A stretch of DNA of 64,000 nt from Streptomyces sp. WAC05374. GTDB lineage: Bacteria > Actinomycetota > Actinomycetes > Streptomycetales > Streptomycetaceae. The DNA lies in NCBI RefSeq assembly GCF_004353505.1, contig NZ_SMNQ01000024.1, positions 1 to 64,000 of the forward strand, read 5' to 3'. The notes below the pieces were generated by a model. The model was not told the DNA's origin, did no database searches, and saw only the letters and a program-made list of their open reading frames with translations. How positions within the stretch are numbered: position 1 is the first letter of the stretch; the number at the start of each line of letters is the position of its first letter. Both the position numbers and the translations under genes were made by a program. This document shows, piece by piece, positions 35,613 to 44,752 of the stretch.

Positions 35613-36265
35613 TTCGGGGTGACCACCTTGTAGTTCTTCGGCACCTGGGCGTCGGGGCGCCGCAGGTACAGCGGCCGCGGTTCCAGGAACGGCTCCCCCG
35701 CCCTCAGCCGCTCGGCGGCCAGTGCCGCGAGCGCGGCGGCCGACTGGTGCTCGGGGTCGCGGGCGTCCGGGAACACCTCGCCGTACAGCCGGGCGCCCGC
35801 GCCGACCGCCGGGAGGCCGGCGACCCGGTCGGCGATGTCGGCGGGCCGGTCGACGGCGGGGTCGGTGGCGCGGGTGCGGCGGTCGTCGTACCGCGCCCAG
35901 TAGACCTCCTTGCGGCGCGCGTCGGTCGCCACGACGAACGGCTCCTCGATCCCGGAGGCGTACGCGAGGCCGTCCAGCGTGCACAGCCCGTGCACCGGGA
36001 CGCCGCCGAGCGCGGAGGCGAAGGTGGCGGCGGTCACGAGGCCGACCCGGAGTCCGGTGTACGGGCCCGGCCCGACGCCCACGACGATGCCGGTGACGGC
36101 GTCCAGCTTCAGCCCGGCCTCGCGGAGCACCCCGTGCACGGCGGGCAGCAGCAGTTCCCCGTGGCGGCGCGCGTCGACCTGACTGGACCGGGCGAGGACG
36201 GAGTCCCCGTCGTGCAGGGCGACGGTGACGGCGGGTGTGGCGGTATCCATGGCGAGCAACAGCAC
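35609..36265 (-). CDS. tsaB: tRNA t6A biosynthesis protein TsaB
   Basis: 218 residues, an ASKHA-fold partner of TsaD without its own metal site. It starts MLLLAMDTATPAVTVAL and has VGVGPGPYTGLRVGLVTA. GTG 36265 begins a tightly overlapping tsaB-rimI-tsaD-small protein operon. Confidence 0.95.
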   Translation of the reverse strand: MLLLAMDTATPAVTVALHDGDSVLARSSQVDARRHGELLLPAVHGVLREAGLKLDAVTGIVVGVGPGPYTGLRVGLVTAATFASALGGVPVHGLCTLDGLAYASGIEEPFVVATDARRKEVYWARYDDRRTRATDPAVDRPADIADRVAGLPAVGAGARLYGEVFPDARDPEHQSAAALAALAAERLRAGEPFLEPRPLYLRRPDAQVPKNYKVVTPK

Positions 36266-36371
36266 GCGAACAGCCTACGGCTCCGCGGCGGCGGGCACGG
36301 CGCCCCCGGTGCACGCGCGTGATCCTGCTACGGTCACACCGCATACGTACGTGGGAGAGGTGGGCAGCAGC

Positions 36372-36938
36372 GTGGCAAGGAGCAGCTCGGGATTCGTGGC
36401 CGGGCTCACCGCGGCGGCTCTGGCCGCGGTCGGCTTCCTCGCCTACCAGGCGTCGGCCACCGCCCCGGCCGACCTGTCGGCCACGGCGCCCGCCCCGGCC
36501 GCCTCGCCGACGGCCCCCGCCCCGGGCGCGGCGCCGAAGGACCCGGCCGCCGCGGCGCTCGCGGTGCCGAAGCAGTCGGGCACGGGCGTGCGGGTGGTGT
36601 ACTCGCTCGGCGAGCGGCGGGTGTGGCTGGTGGGCGAGAAGAACGCGGTGACGCGTACGTTCGCGGTGATGCCGAGCACGGTCCACCCCGCCCCGGGGAC
36701 CTACGCGGTGACGTCCCGCTCCGGGACCGTGCCGGGCTCCGACGGCGTCCAGATCGAGCACGTCGTGCGGTTCGCGACGGTGGAGGGCGTGACGGTCGGC
36801 TTCAGCGCGGCGGTCGACGGCACCCTGGCCAGCCCGGACCCCTCGCGCCGCACGGGCGGCATCCGCATGAAGCGGGCGGACGGTGACGCGATGTGGACCT
36901 TCGCGACGGTCAGCACCAAGGTGGTCGTCGTCCCCTAG
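36372..36938 (+). CDS. Membrane-anchored L,D-transpeptidase-like protein without catalytic Cys
   Basis: 188 residues from GTG 36372 (GGGAGAGG upstream). One membrane anchor near residues 8-27, a Pro/Ala linker, then a domain whose opening (VVYSLGERRVWLVGEKNAVT, then PAPGTYAVTSRSG) resembles the first strands of YkuD L,D-transpeptidases. The HG...SxGC active-site block is absent; the corresponding part reads EGVTVGFSAAVDG. Probably a non-catalytic wall-associated protein (inference). Confidence 0.7.
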   Translation: MARSSSGFVAGLTAAALAAVGFLAYQASATAPADLSATAPAPAASPTAPAPGAAPKDPAAAALAVPKQSGTGVRVVYSLGERRVWLVGEKNAVTRTFAVMPSTVHPAPGTYAVTSRSGTVPGSDGVQIEHVVRFATVEGVTVGFSAAVDGTLASPDPSRRTGGIRMKRADGDAMWTFATVSTKVVVVP

Positions 36939-36989
36939 ACGGGATGCCCGCGTGACGTACGCCGTCGGACGCCGTCGTACGGCTGTGCG

Positions 36990-37187
36990 TCAGGCGGCGC
37001 GGCGGCGTTCCGGGGCGGGGCCGGGAGTGTCGGTGCGCGCGTCCCGGACGTCGGGCACGTCGTCCGGGGTGACCGGGGCGTCCCCGGTGTCCGTGTCCGT
37101 GACCTTCGGCGGTGTGGAGACGGCGCTGGCCGCCGCGCACGACGCCAGCAGATCGCGCATCGACACATCCTGCTTCGACGTCGGCAT
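36990..37187 (-). CDS. 65-residue protein under a putative iron box
   Basis: Starts at ATG 37187 with an excellent GAGGAGG site. The N-terminal third, MPTSKQDVSMRDLLASCAAA, is a possible amphipathic helix; the rest is Asp/Thr/Pro-rich and likely disordered. No known family. An 18-bp palindrome resembling an IdeR/DmdR iron box lies 31 bp upstream of the start, suggesting iron control. It is convergent with the L,D-transpeptidase-like gene. The reading frame is short, but start, site and composition support it. Confidence 0.6.
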   Translation of the reverse strand: MPTSKQDVSMRDLLASCAAASAVSTPPKVTDTDTGDAPVTPDDVPDVRDARTDTPGPAPERRRAA

Positions 37188-37217
37188 GGTCGCCTCCTCG
37201 GGCTGCGGGGCAGGCAT

Positions 37218-37235
37218 GGTTAGGTAGACCTAACC
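37218..37235. promoter_or_regulatory. Candidate DmdR/IdeR iron box
   Basis: GGTTAGGT-AG-ACCTAACC, a perfect 8-2-8 palindrome. Aligned to the iron-box consensus (TTAGGTTAGGCTAACCTAA), 13 of 16 overlapping positions agree. It lies just upstream of the 65-residue gene. Confidence 0.5.
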
Positions 37236-37316
37236 GGTCCTGGTATCCATGTGACCACGCCCTGGACGTACGGCGCAACATCATGCCGACGTCTTGTCGG
37301 AAAGTAAGGCCCCCCG

Positions 37317-37832
37317 TTACCCCAGCGCCAGGTCCACTCCCGCCCAGCGCGCGCCGTGTCCGGTCAGCGTCACCATCCGCCGCTCGTCGTCCGTGGAGCC
37401 GACGACCCGGTGGATGACGACGTGCAGCCGGTCCTCCGTGAGGTCCTCGACCTTGCCCTCGCCCCACTCCACGACCACCACCGAGTCGGGCAGCGAGACG
37501 TCGAGATCGAGGTCCTCCATCTCGTCGAGCCCGCCGCCCAGGCGGTAGGCGTCGACGTGGACGAGCGCGGGGCCGCCCACCAGGGACGGGTGGACACGGG
37601 CGATGACGAACGTGGGGGACGTCACCGCGCCGCGCACCCCGAGGCCCTCGCCGAGCCCGCGCGTCAGCGTCGTCTTGCCGGCGCCGAGCTCGCCGGTGAG
37701 CATCACCAGGTCGCCGGGGCGCAGCAGCTTGGCGAGCGTGCGGCCCAGTTCCTGGGTCTGGTCGGGTGAGTGCAGGGTGAGACGGGCGGTGGCCGTGGCC
37801 CCGTCAGGTGCCGGGCTGTGCGGTGCTTCCAT
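37317..37832 (-). CDS. tsaE: tRNA t6A biosynthesis ATPase TsaE
   Basis: 171 residues with a P-loop GELGAGKT at 48-55 and SPTFVIARVH, typical of TsaE/YjeE. It powers turnover of the TsaBD complex. ATG 37832 overlaps the upstream hydrolase by 29 bp; TTG 37841 is an alternative. It is last in the glmS-acpS-nnr-alr-hydrolase-tsaE run, separate from tsaB/tsaD. Confidence 0.94.
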   Translation of the reverse strand: MEAPHSPAPDGATATARLTLHSPDQTQELGRTLAKLLRPGDLVMLTGELGAGKTTLTRGLGEGLGVRGAVTSPTFVIARVHPSLVGGPALVHVDAYRLGGGLDEMEDLDLDVSLPDSVVVVEWGEGKVEDLTEDRLHVVIHRVVGSTDDERRMVTLTGHGARWAGVDLALG

Positions 37833-39030
37833 ACGTGCCAACGTTAGTCGCTGCCGGCACGGCGCCCACCCGTACCAGGAGGTCCGCGAGCCGGTCCGTG
37901 ACCGCCTCCGGGTGCTCCAGCATCACCAGGTGCCCGGCGTCGGGCACGATGACCAGCTCGGCGTCCGGGAGCAGGCCGGCGATGGCCTCCGTGTGCGAGC
38001 TGGGCGTCACCAGGTCCTGGTCTCCGGCGAGCGCGAGCACCGGCACCTCGGCGAAGATGCTCAGGGCCTCCGCCTTGTCGTGCTCGGTGAAGGCCGGGTA
38101 GAACTCGGCGACCACGTCGATGGGCGTCCCCTCGATCATCCGCTCCGCGAACCGGGCGACCGCCGGGTCCACGTCCCTCGACGAGAACGAGTAGCGCTTG
38201 ATGAGCCCCGCGAACAGGTCAGCGGTCGCCCGCCGTCCCCGCTCCACCAGCTCCGCCTGCGAGCCCAGCGCCCGCAGTACGCCGGGCAGCACCCGCCGTA
38301 CGGCGTTCACACCCGCGACCGGCAGCCCGTAGTTGACCTCGCCGAGGTTGCCGCACGAGGTGCCCACGAAGGCGACGCCGACGACCCGCTCCCGGATCAG
38401 CTCCGGATACTGCTCGGCCAGCGCCATCACCGTCATGCCGCCCATCGAGTGCCCCACCAGCACCAGGGGCCCCTCCGGTGCGGCGGCGTCGACGACCGCC
38501 TTCAGGTCGCGGCCGAGCTGGTCGATGGAGACCGGCACGCGGTCCGGCCCCCGCTGGGCGGCGCCCCGCCCCGAGCGGCCGTGGCTGCGCTGGTCCCAGT
38601 GGACCGTGCGCACCAGCCCCCGCAGCGCGGCGCGCTGGAAGTGCCAGGAGTCCTGGTTGAGGCAGTAGCCGTGGCTGAAGACCACCGTGACGGGGGCGGG
38701 CGTCCGGCGCCCGAACAACCGGCGGCGGCGCGGGGCGCCGGCCTCGGCCTCCACCTCGTCGACCTCGTAGTACAGCTCGGTGCCGTCGTCGGCCGCGGCC
38801 CGGCCCGGCGTACCGCGCAGCGAGCCGTACGGGCCGGCGGCGTCCAGCGCGAGGCGGGCCTTGCGGCGCATGCCGCGCCCGACGGTGAGCCGCTCGATGG
38901 CCACCCCCGCCGCCGCGCCGGCCGCTATCACCCCTATCGCGGCACCGGCGAAACCGGCGCGGCGCCAATTGCCGGCCGCGGCGGCGGAAACCGCTTCCGC
39001 CGCCGCGTCCACCGAACTGGTCTCACTCAC
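37804..39030 (-). CDS. Alpha/beta hydrolase with N-terminal membrane anchor
   Basis: 408 residues. A hydrophobic stretch at about 24-44 (GFAGAAIGVIAAGAAAGVAI) could anchor it. The hydrolase core has VFSHGYCLNQDSW, nucleophile Ser195 in VGHSMGG, and His in DAGHLVMLEHP. It sits between alr and tsaE, as in several other actinobacteria; the substrate is unknown. GTG 39030 follows GGGAGCAGC. Confidence 0.88.
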   Translation of the reverse strand: MSETSSVDAAAEAVSAAAAGNWRRAGFAGAAIGVIAAGAAAGVAIERLTVGRGMRRKARLALDAAGPYGSLRGTPGRAAADDGTELYYEVDEVEAEAGAPRRRRLFGRRTPAPVTVVFSHGYCLNQDSWHFQRAALRGLVRTVHWDQRSHGRSGRGAAQRGPDRVPVSIDQLGRDLKAVVDAAAPEGPLVLVGHSMGGMTVMALAEQYPELIRERVVGVAFVGTSCGNLGEVNYGLPVAGVNAVRRVLPGVLRALGSQAELVERGRRATADLFAGLIKRYSFSSRDVDPAVARFAERMIEGTPIDVVAEFYPAFTEHDKAEALSIFAEVPVLALAGDQDLVTPSSHTEAIAGLLPDAELVIVPDAGHLVMLEHPEAVTDRLADLLVRVGAVPAATNVGTYGSTAQPGT

Positions 39031-39052
39031 TACGGCTGCTCCCTAGCTCCCG

Positions 39053-40210
39053 CTACAGCTCCCGCCGGGCGTTCAGATAGACGCGCGGTACCCGCGGACC
39101 GATGCGCGTGACGATCTCGTACGCGATCGTGTCGGCGGCACGTGCCCAGTCCTCGGCGGTCGGCTCACCGTCATCGCCTGCCCCGAAAAGCACGGCTTGC
39201 GCACCCGGTTCGACCTCGTCCCCCTGGAGGTCGACGACGAACTGGTCCATCGCGACCCGCCCGGCCACCGTGCGCACCTTGCCGCCGACCAGCACCGGGC
39301 CGCGGCCCGACGCGTGGCGCGGGACGCCGTCGGCGTACCCCAGCGGGACGAGACCGAGGGTGGTGGCGCCCTCGGTGACGTAGTGGTGGCCGTAGCTGAC
39401 GCCGTGGCCGGCCGGCACGTCCTTGACGAGTGCGACGCTCCCCACCAGCCGCATCACGGGCCGCAGTCCGAAGTCGGCGGGCGTGCCGACCTCGGGGCTG
39501 GGCGAGACCCCGTACATCGCGATGCCGGGGCGCACGAGGTCGAAGTGGGTCTCCGGAAGGGTGAGCGTGGCCGGGGAGTTGGCCATGTGCCGCACCTCCG
39601 GCTCGACGCCCGCCTTCTCGGCGTCCTCGAGCATCTCGTGGAACGTCTCGAGCTGGGCGGCGATCGAGGGGTGCCCGGGCTCGTCGGCGCACGCGAAGTG
39701 CGACCAGACGCCGGTGACCTTCACCAGGCCCTCGGCCTGGGCCGTGAGCGCCTCGCCGACGAGCCGGTCCCAGTCGGCGGGCTGGCAGCCGTTGCGGCCG
39801 AGCCCGGTGTCGGCCTTGAGCTGCACGCGCGCCGGCTGTGCGGTCCGGCGCGCGGCCTCCTTGACCTCGTCCAGGGCCCACATCCCGCTGACGGCCATGT
39901 CCAGCCCGGCGCGGATGCCCTCGTCCCAGGGGTCCCCGGGCGTCCACAGCCAGCACAGGACGGGCGCGTCGATCCCGGCCGCCCGCAGGGCGAGCGCCTC
40001 GTGCGGGGTGGCGGTGCCGAGCCAGGTGGCCCCCGCCTCCAGCGCCGCCCGGGCACAGGGCACGGCCCCGTGCCCGTACGCGTCGGCCTTCACGACGCCC
40101 ATGACCTGGACGTCGGGCCCCACGCGGCCCCGCAGGGCACGCACATTGGCGCGCAGCGCCCCGAGGTCGATCTCGGCGCGGGCGCGAAGGGTCTGCGGTG
40201 TCTTACTCAT
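39053..40210 (-). CDS. alr: Alanine racemase
   Basis: 385-residue PLP enzyme interconverting L- and D-alanine for peptidoglycan. Lys41 in VKADAYGHG binds PLP; the second base is Tyr in HGVSYGHHYV; the C-terminal beta domain contains VAMDQFVVDL. ATG 40210 opens the gene. Confidence 0.96.
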   Translation of the reverse strand: MSKTPQTLRARAEIDLGALRANVRALRGRVGPDVQVMGVVKADAYGHGAVPCARAALEAGATWLGTATPHEALALRAAGIDAPVLCWLWTPGDPWDEGIRAGLDMAVSGMWALDEVKEAARRTAQPARVQLKADTGLGRNGCQPADWDRLVGEALTAQAEGLVKVTGVWSHFACADEPGHPSIAAQLETFHEMLEDAEKAGVEPEVRHMANSPATLTLPETHFDLVRPGIAMYGVSPSPEVGTPADFGLRPVMRLVGSVALVKDVPAGHGVSYGHHYVTEGATTLGLVPLGYADGVPRHASGRGPVLVGGKVRTVAGRVAMDQFVVDLQGDEVEPGAQAVLFGAGDDGEPTAEDWARAADTIAYEIVTRIGPRVPRVYLNARREL

Positions 40211-40267
40211 CGCGCCCAGTCTCTCAGGTGCGCGCCCCGGCCCGGCCGACCGAGGCTGTCGCCCCGG

Positions 40268-41683
40268 TCACGCGCGCACGTCCCGCCACGCGCCCGGCAG
40301 TGCCTCGGCCACGTCGTACGCCGCGACGGGCGCGCCCCGGGAGGCGCGCCGGGCCGCCAGGCCGTGCAGGTAGGCGGCGGCCGAGGCGGCGTCACGCGCG
40401 GCCAGGCCCGCCGCGAGCAGCGAGCCCGCGAGGCCCGACAGGACGTCGCCGCTGCCCGCGGTGGCGAGCCAGGGGGTGCCCGTCGGGTTGACCCGCACCG
40501 GCCCGTCGGCGGAGGCGACCAGGGTGGTGGAGCCCTTGAGCAGCACCGTCGCGCCGTACCGCCCCGCCAGCTCCCGGACGGCCTCCAGGCGCCGGGACTC
40601 CACGTCCTGCCGCTCGGTGCCCAGCAGCGCCGCCGCCTCGCCCGCGTGCGGGGTGAGCACCGTGGGCGCCGGGCGGGCGCGCACCGCCGAGGGGTCCAGG
40701 TTCCGCAGCCCGTCGGCGTCCACCAGGACGGGGACGCCGGAGGCCAGGACGTCGTCCACGCCGGGCGTGTCGCCCAGGCCCGGGCCGATCACCCACGCCT
40801 GGACGCGCCCCGCCCTGCCGGGCGGACCCGCGTGCACCAGGGTCTCCGGGTGGCGGGCGAGCACGGCGTCGCCGGCCGGCCCGACGTACCGCACGGCCCC
40901 GGCGCCGCCGCGCAGCGCGCCGGACACGGCGAGGACGGCCGCGCCGGGGTAGCGCGCCGAACCGGCGACGACCCCGACGACGCCGCGCCGGTACTTGTCG
41001 CTCTCCCCCGTCGGCACGGGCAGCAGCCGTGCCACGTCCGCGTGCTGGAGGGCCTCCACGTCCGGCCGGGCCGGCAGGTCGAGCCCGATGTCGACGAGCC
41101 GCACCGCCCCCGCGTACTCCCGTGCCGGGTCGATCAGCAGCCCCGGCTTGTACGTCCCGAACGTCACCGTGGCGTCCGCCCGTACCGCCTCGCCGTGCAC
41201 CTCGCCGGTGTCGGCGTCCACACCGCTCGGCAGGTCGACGGCCACCACCACGGCGCCGGAGTCGCGGGCCGCCCGCACCACGGGCACGGCCTCCGGGCGC
41301 AGCCCGCCGCGCCCGCCGATGCCGGTGATCCCGTCCAGGACGAGGTCGGCGCGCGCCAGCGCCGCGTACGGGTCGCCGGGCACCCGGCCGCCCGCGCCGG
41401 TCAGCGCCGCGAGCCCCGCCTCGTGGGCGCGCGAGCCCAGCAGCACGGCGGACACGCCCGCGCCCCGGCGCGCCAGCCGGGCACCCGCGTACAGCGCGTC
41501 ACCCCCGTTGTCACCGCTGCCGACCAGCAGCACCACCCGGGCGCCGGAGACCCGCCGCAGCAGTCCGGCGCACGCGGCGGCCAGTCCCGCCGCCGCCCGC
41601 TGCATCAGCGCGCCGTCCGGCAGCCTCGCCATCACCTCGGCCTCGGCGGCCCGTACTGTCTCCACGCGGTAAGCGGTACGCAT
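40268..41683 (-). CDS. nnr: Bifunctional NAD(P)HX epimerase/dehydratase
   Basis: 471 residues repairing hydrated NAD(P)H. The N-terminal YjeF_N epimerase has VGSGDNGGDALYAGARL and VDLPSGVDADTG; the C-terminal ADP-dependent dehydratase has TPHAGEAAALLG and ATAGSGDVLSGLAGSLLA. Placed directly after acpS, as in Mycobacterium. Confidence 0.95.
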   Translation of the reverse strand: MRTAYRVETVRAAEAEVMARLPDGALMQRAAAGLAAACAGLLRRVSGARVVLLVGSGDNGGDALYAGARLARRGAGVSAVLLGSRAHEAGLAALTGAGGRVPGDPYAALARADLVLDGITGIGGRGGLRPEAVPVVRAARDSGAVVVAVDLPSGVDADTGEVHGEAVRADATVTFGTYKPGLLIDPAREYAGAVRLVDIGLDLPARPDVEALQHADVARLLPVPTGESDKYRRGVVGVVAGSARYPGAAVLAVSGALRGGAGAVRYVGPAGDAVLARHPETLVHAGPPGRAGRVQAWVIGPGLGDTPGVDDVLASGVPVLVDADGLRNLDPSAVRARPAPTVLTPHAGEAAALLGTERQDVESRRLEAVRELAGRYGATVLLKGSTTLVASADGPVRVNPTGTPWLATAGSGDVLSGLAGSLLAAGLAARDAASAAAYLHGLAARRASRGAPVAAYDVAEALPGAWRDVRA

Positions 41684-41687
41684 GGGC

Positions 41688-42056
41688 TCAACCCTCCGCG
41701 ATCACCACCGCCGACGCCACCCCCGCGTCATGGCTGAGCGAGACGTGCCACTGCCGGACGCCCAGTTCGGCGGCGCGCGCGGCGACCGTGCCGCGCACCC
41801 GCAGGCGTGGCCGGCCGCTGTCCTCGACGTACACCTCGGCGTCCGTCCACTGGAGCCCGGCCGGCGCGCCGAGCGCCTTGGCGAGGGCCTCCTTGGCCGC
41901 GAACCGCGCCGCGAGCGAGGCGATCCCGCGCCGCTCCCCGCTGGGCAGCAGCAACTCGGGCTCCACGAACAGCCGCTCCGCCATGTGCGGCGTGCGCTCC
42001 ATCGCCGCCGCGAACCGGTCGATCTCCGCCACGTCGATCCCCACCCCGATGATCAT
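41688..42056 (-). CDS. acpS: Holo-[acyl-carrier-protein] synthase
   Basis: 122-residue phosphopantetheinyl transferase, attaching the CoA-derived arm to carrier proteins. GVGIDVAEIDRF and the FAAKEALAKALG metal-binding block are typical. ATG 42056 overlaps the glmS stop (ATGA); nnr starts 4 bp after its stop. Confidence 0.95.
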   Translation of the reverse strand: MIIGVGIDVAEIDRFAAAMERTPHMAERLFVEPELLLPSGERRGIASLAARFAAKEALAKALGAPAGLQWTDAEVYVEDSGRPRLRVRGTVAARAAELGVRQWHVSLSHDAGVASAVVIAEG

Positions 42057-43900
42057 TCGACGGTGACCGACTTCGCCAGGTTGCGCGGCTGGTCCACCTC
42101 GTTGCCGCGTGCCGTCGCCAGCTCGCAGGCGAAGACCTGCAGCGGCACGGTCGACACCATCGGCTGGAGCAGCGTCGGGGTGGCCGGGATGCGGATCAGG
42201 TGGTCCGCGTACGGCGTCACCGCCTCGTCGCCCTCCTCCGCGATCACGATGGTGAGGGCGCCCCGGGCGCGGATCTCCTGGATGTTCGACACGATCTTGT
42301 CGTGCAGGACCGAGCGGCCGCGCGGCGAGGGGACCACGACGACGACCGGCAGGTCCTTCTCGATCAGCGCGATCGGCCCGTGCTTGAGCTCACCGGCCGC
42401 GAAGCCCTCCGCGTGCATGTACGCGAGCTCCTTCAGCTTCAACGCGCCCTCCAGGGCCACCGGGTAGCCCACGTGCCGCCCCAGGAACAGCACCGTGTCC
42501 TTCTCCGCCAGCGAGCGCGCCAGCTCCCGCACCGGCTCCATGGTCTCCAGCACCCGGTCGACGTCGTCCGCGATCCGCGCCAGGTCCTTCACGACCGCCC
42601 GGATCTCGTCGCCCCACTTCGTGCCGCGCAACTGCCCGAGGTACAGCGCGAGCAGGTACACCGCCACGAGCTGGGTCAGGAACGCCTTGGTGGACGCCAC
42701 CGCCACCTCCGGCCCGGCGTGCGTGTACAGCACGCCGTCCGACTCGCGGGGGATCGTCGAGCCGTTGGTGTTGCAGATCGCCAGCACCCGGGCCCCCTGC
42801 GCGCGGGCGTGCCGCAGCGCCATCAGGGTGTCCATGGTCTCGCCGGACTGGGAGATGGCGAGCACCAGCGTCCGCTGGTCCAGGATCGGGTCCCGGTAGC
42901 GGAACTCGCTCGCCAGCTCCACCTCGCACGGGATGCGGGTCCAGTGTTCGATGGCGTACTTGGCGATCAGGCCGGCGTGGAAGGCCGTGCCGCACGCCAC
43001 GATGACCACCTTGTGCGCCTCGCGCAGCACCTCGTCGGGGATGCGCAGCTCGTCCAGCCGCAGCTCGCCGCCCGCGTCGATGCGGCCCAGGAGCGTGTCG
43101 GCGACCGCCTTGGGCTGCTCGGCGATCTCCTTGAGCATGAAGTAGTCGTAGCCGCCCTTCTCGGCCGCCGAGGCGTCCCAGTCGACGTGGTAGGCGCGCG
43201 TATCGGCGGGCGCCCCGTCGAAGTCGGTGACGCTCACCCCGTCCCGGCGCAGCTCCACCACCTGGTCCTGGCCGAGCTCGATCGCCGACCGGGTGTGGGC
43301 GATGAACGCGGCCACGTCCGAGGCGAGGAAGGCCTCGCCCTCGCCGACGCCGACCACCAGCGGCGAGTTGCGCCGCGCCCCGACGACCACGTCGGGCTGG
43401 TCGGCGTGCACGGCCACCAGGGTGAAGGCGCCCTCCAGCCGCCGGCACACCAGACGCATCGCCTCCGCCAGGTCGCCGCACGAGGAGAACTCCTCGGCCA
43501 GCAGGTGCGAGACGACCTCGGTGTCCGTCTCGGACTCCAGGATGTGCCCCCGCTCGGCCAGTTCGGCGCGCAGCGGCGCGAAGTTCTCGATGATGCCGTT
43601 GTGGACGACGGCGACCCGACCGGCGTTGTCGAGGTGCGGGTGCGCGTTGGCGTCGGTCGGCCCGCCGTGCGTGGCCCACCGGGTGTGCCCGACGCCCGCG
43701 CTGCCGGTGGGCAGCGGCCGGCTGTCCAGCTCCTTCTCCAGGTTGGCGAGCTTGCCCGCCTTCTTCGCCGCGGCCATCGAGCCGTCGGCGAGCACCGCGA
43801 CACCGGCCGAGTCGTAGCCCCGGTACTCGAGCCGCTTGAGGCCCGCGATCACCACATCAAGCGCCGACTGCCCGCCGACGTACCCCACGATTCCGCACAT
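42053..43900 (-). CDS. glmS: Glutamine-fructose-6-phosphate aminotransferase (isomerizing)
   Basis: 615 residues making glucosamine 6-phosphate. Cys2 (MCGIVGYVGG) is the glutaminase nucleophile; two SIS domains follow, with SQSGETMDTL and the C-terminal DQPRNLAKSVTVE. Supplies the wall-precursor path with glmM nearby. No glmS ribozyme was seen in the short upstream gap. Confidence 0.97.
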   Translation of the reverse strand: MCGIVGYVGGQSALDVVIAGLKRLEYRGYDSAGVAVLADGSMAAAKKAGKLANLEKELDSRPLPTGSAGVGHTRWATHGGPTDANAHPHLDNAGRVAVVHNGIIENFAPLRAELAERGHILESETDTEVVSHLLAEEFSSCGDLAEAMRLVCRRLEGAFTLVAVHADQPDVVVGARRNSPLVVGVGEGEAFLASDVAAFIAHTRSAIELGQDQVVELRRDGVSVTDFDGAPADTRAYHVDWDASAAEKGGYDYFMLKEIAEQPKAVADTLLGRIDAGGELRLDELRIPDEVLREAHKVVIVACGTAFHAGLIAKYAIEHWTRIPCEVELASEFRYRDPILDQRTLVLAISQSGETMDTLMALRHARAQGARVLAICNTNGSTIPRESDGVLYTHAGPEVAVASTKAFLTQLVAVYLLALYLGQLRGTKWGDEIRAVVKDLARIADDVDRVLETMEPVRELARSLAEKDTVLFLGRHVGYPVALEGALKLKELAYMHAEGFAAGELKHGPIALIEKDLPVVVVVPSPRGRSVLHDKIVSNIQEIRARGALTIVIAEEGDEAVTPYADHLIRIPATPTLLQPMVSTVPLQVFACELATARGNEVDQPRNLAKSVTVE

Positions 43901-43911
43901 GCGGATCAGCC

Positions 43912-43944
43912 TAGGGCCTGTCTTCGGGATCGGGCCGGATCAGG
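43912..43944. mobile_element. Solo end of MITE-like element
   Basis: 33 bp matching the right end of the element at 52218-52463 (reverse orientation) with only four mismatches: TAGGGC(C)TGTCTT, then GGATC, then GGCCGGATCAGG. It fills most of the glmS-transporter gap and includes the stop codon of the permease (43940-43942). Probably a relic or a solo terminus. Confidence 0.55.
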
Positions 43945-44752
43945 CTTTGGCCCGGTACGCCCGCATGGCCAGCGGGTAGAAGACGGCGGCTATGCCCGCC
44001 GCCCAGACCAGCGACCACATCAGCGGCCGGCCCACCTCGCCGCCCAGCAGCAGCCCGCGGAACGCGTCCGACAGGTGCGTCACCGGGTTGACGTTCACCC
44101 AGGCCTGGAGCCAGCCCGGCATGGTGTCGACCACGACGAACGCGCTGCTGGTGAAGGTGATCGGGAAGATCAGCGTGAAGCCGAACGCCTGCACCTTCTC
44201 CGCGTCACCGGCGAGCATCCCGATGAGCACCGCGCACCACGACACGGCCGCCGCGAAGGCGACGACCAGCAGCAGGCCGGCGAGGAATCCGCCGAGGCCG
44301 CCGGTGACGCGGAAGCCGAGCGCCAGGCCGAGGCCGATCATCAGCAGCACCGCCCACACGTGCTTGGCCAGGTCGGCGGTGATGCGGCCGAACAAGGGAG
44401 CCGACCGGGCTATCGGCAGGCTCCGCAGCCGGTCGAACACGCCCTTCGTCAGGTCGGTGTTGAGGGCCATCGCCGTGTAGATGGTCATGAACAGGGTGTT
44501 CTGGACGATGATCCCCGGCAGCGCGTACTTCAGGTACGCCTCCGGGGACCCGGCCATCTGCCCGCCCATCACGTACGTGAAGAGGAGCACGAACATGATG
44601 GGCGTGATGCTGAAGTCGACCAGCTCCAGCGGATTGTGCTTGACGGCCACCAGGCTCCGCCACGCCATCGTGGCCGTCTGCCGCAGGCCGGCACCCGGCC
44701 GCACCCGGCCGCTCGCGGTCAGGGGCGCGCCGCCGATCGTCGTGGCGGTCAT
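43940..44752 (-). CDS. ABC-2 type transporter permease (DrrB-like)
   Basis: 270 residues with about six membrane helices and the ABC-2 pattern of daunorubicin-type exporters (RSLPIARSAPLFGRI, VNPVTHLSDAFRGLLLGG). Overlaps the ATPase gene by 4 bp and works with it. Its last codons lie in the MITE-like terminal sequence. Confidence 0.9.
   Translation of the reverse strand: MTATTIGGAPLTASGRVRPGAGLRQTATMAWRSLVAVKHNPLELVDFSITPIMFVLLFTYVMGGQMAGSPEAYLKYALPGIIVQNTLFMTIYTAMALNTDLTKGVFDRLRSLPIARSAPLFGRITADLAKHVWAVLLMIGLGLALGFRVTGGLGGFLAGLLLVVAFAAAVSWCAVLIGMLAGDAEKVQAFGFTLIFPITFTSSAFVVVDTMPGWLQAWVNVNPVTHLSDAFRGLLLGGEVGRPLMWSLVWAAGIAAVFYPLAMRAYRAKA

Noticed and set aside
42053..43939. glmS ribozyme
   Set aside because: The upstream gap is too short and is filled by the MITE-like terminus.
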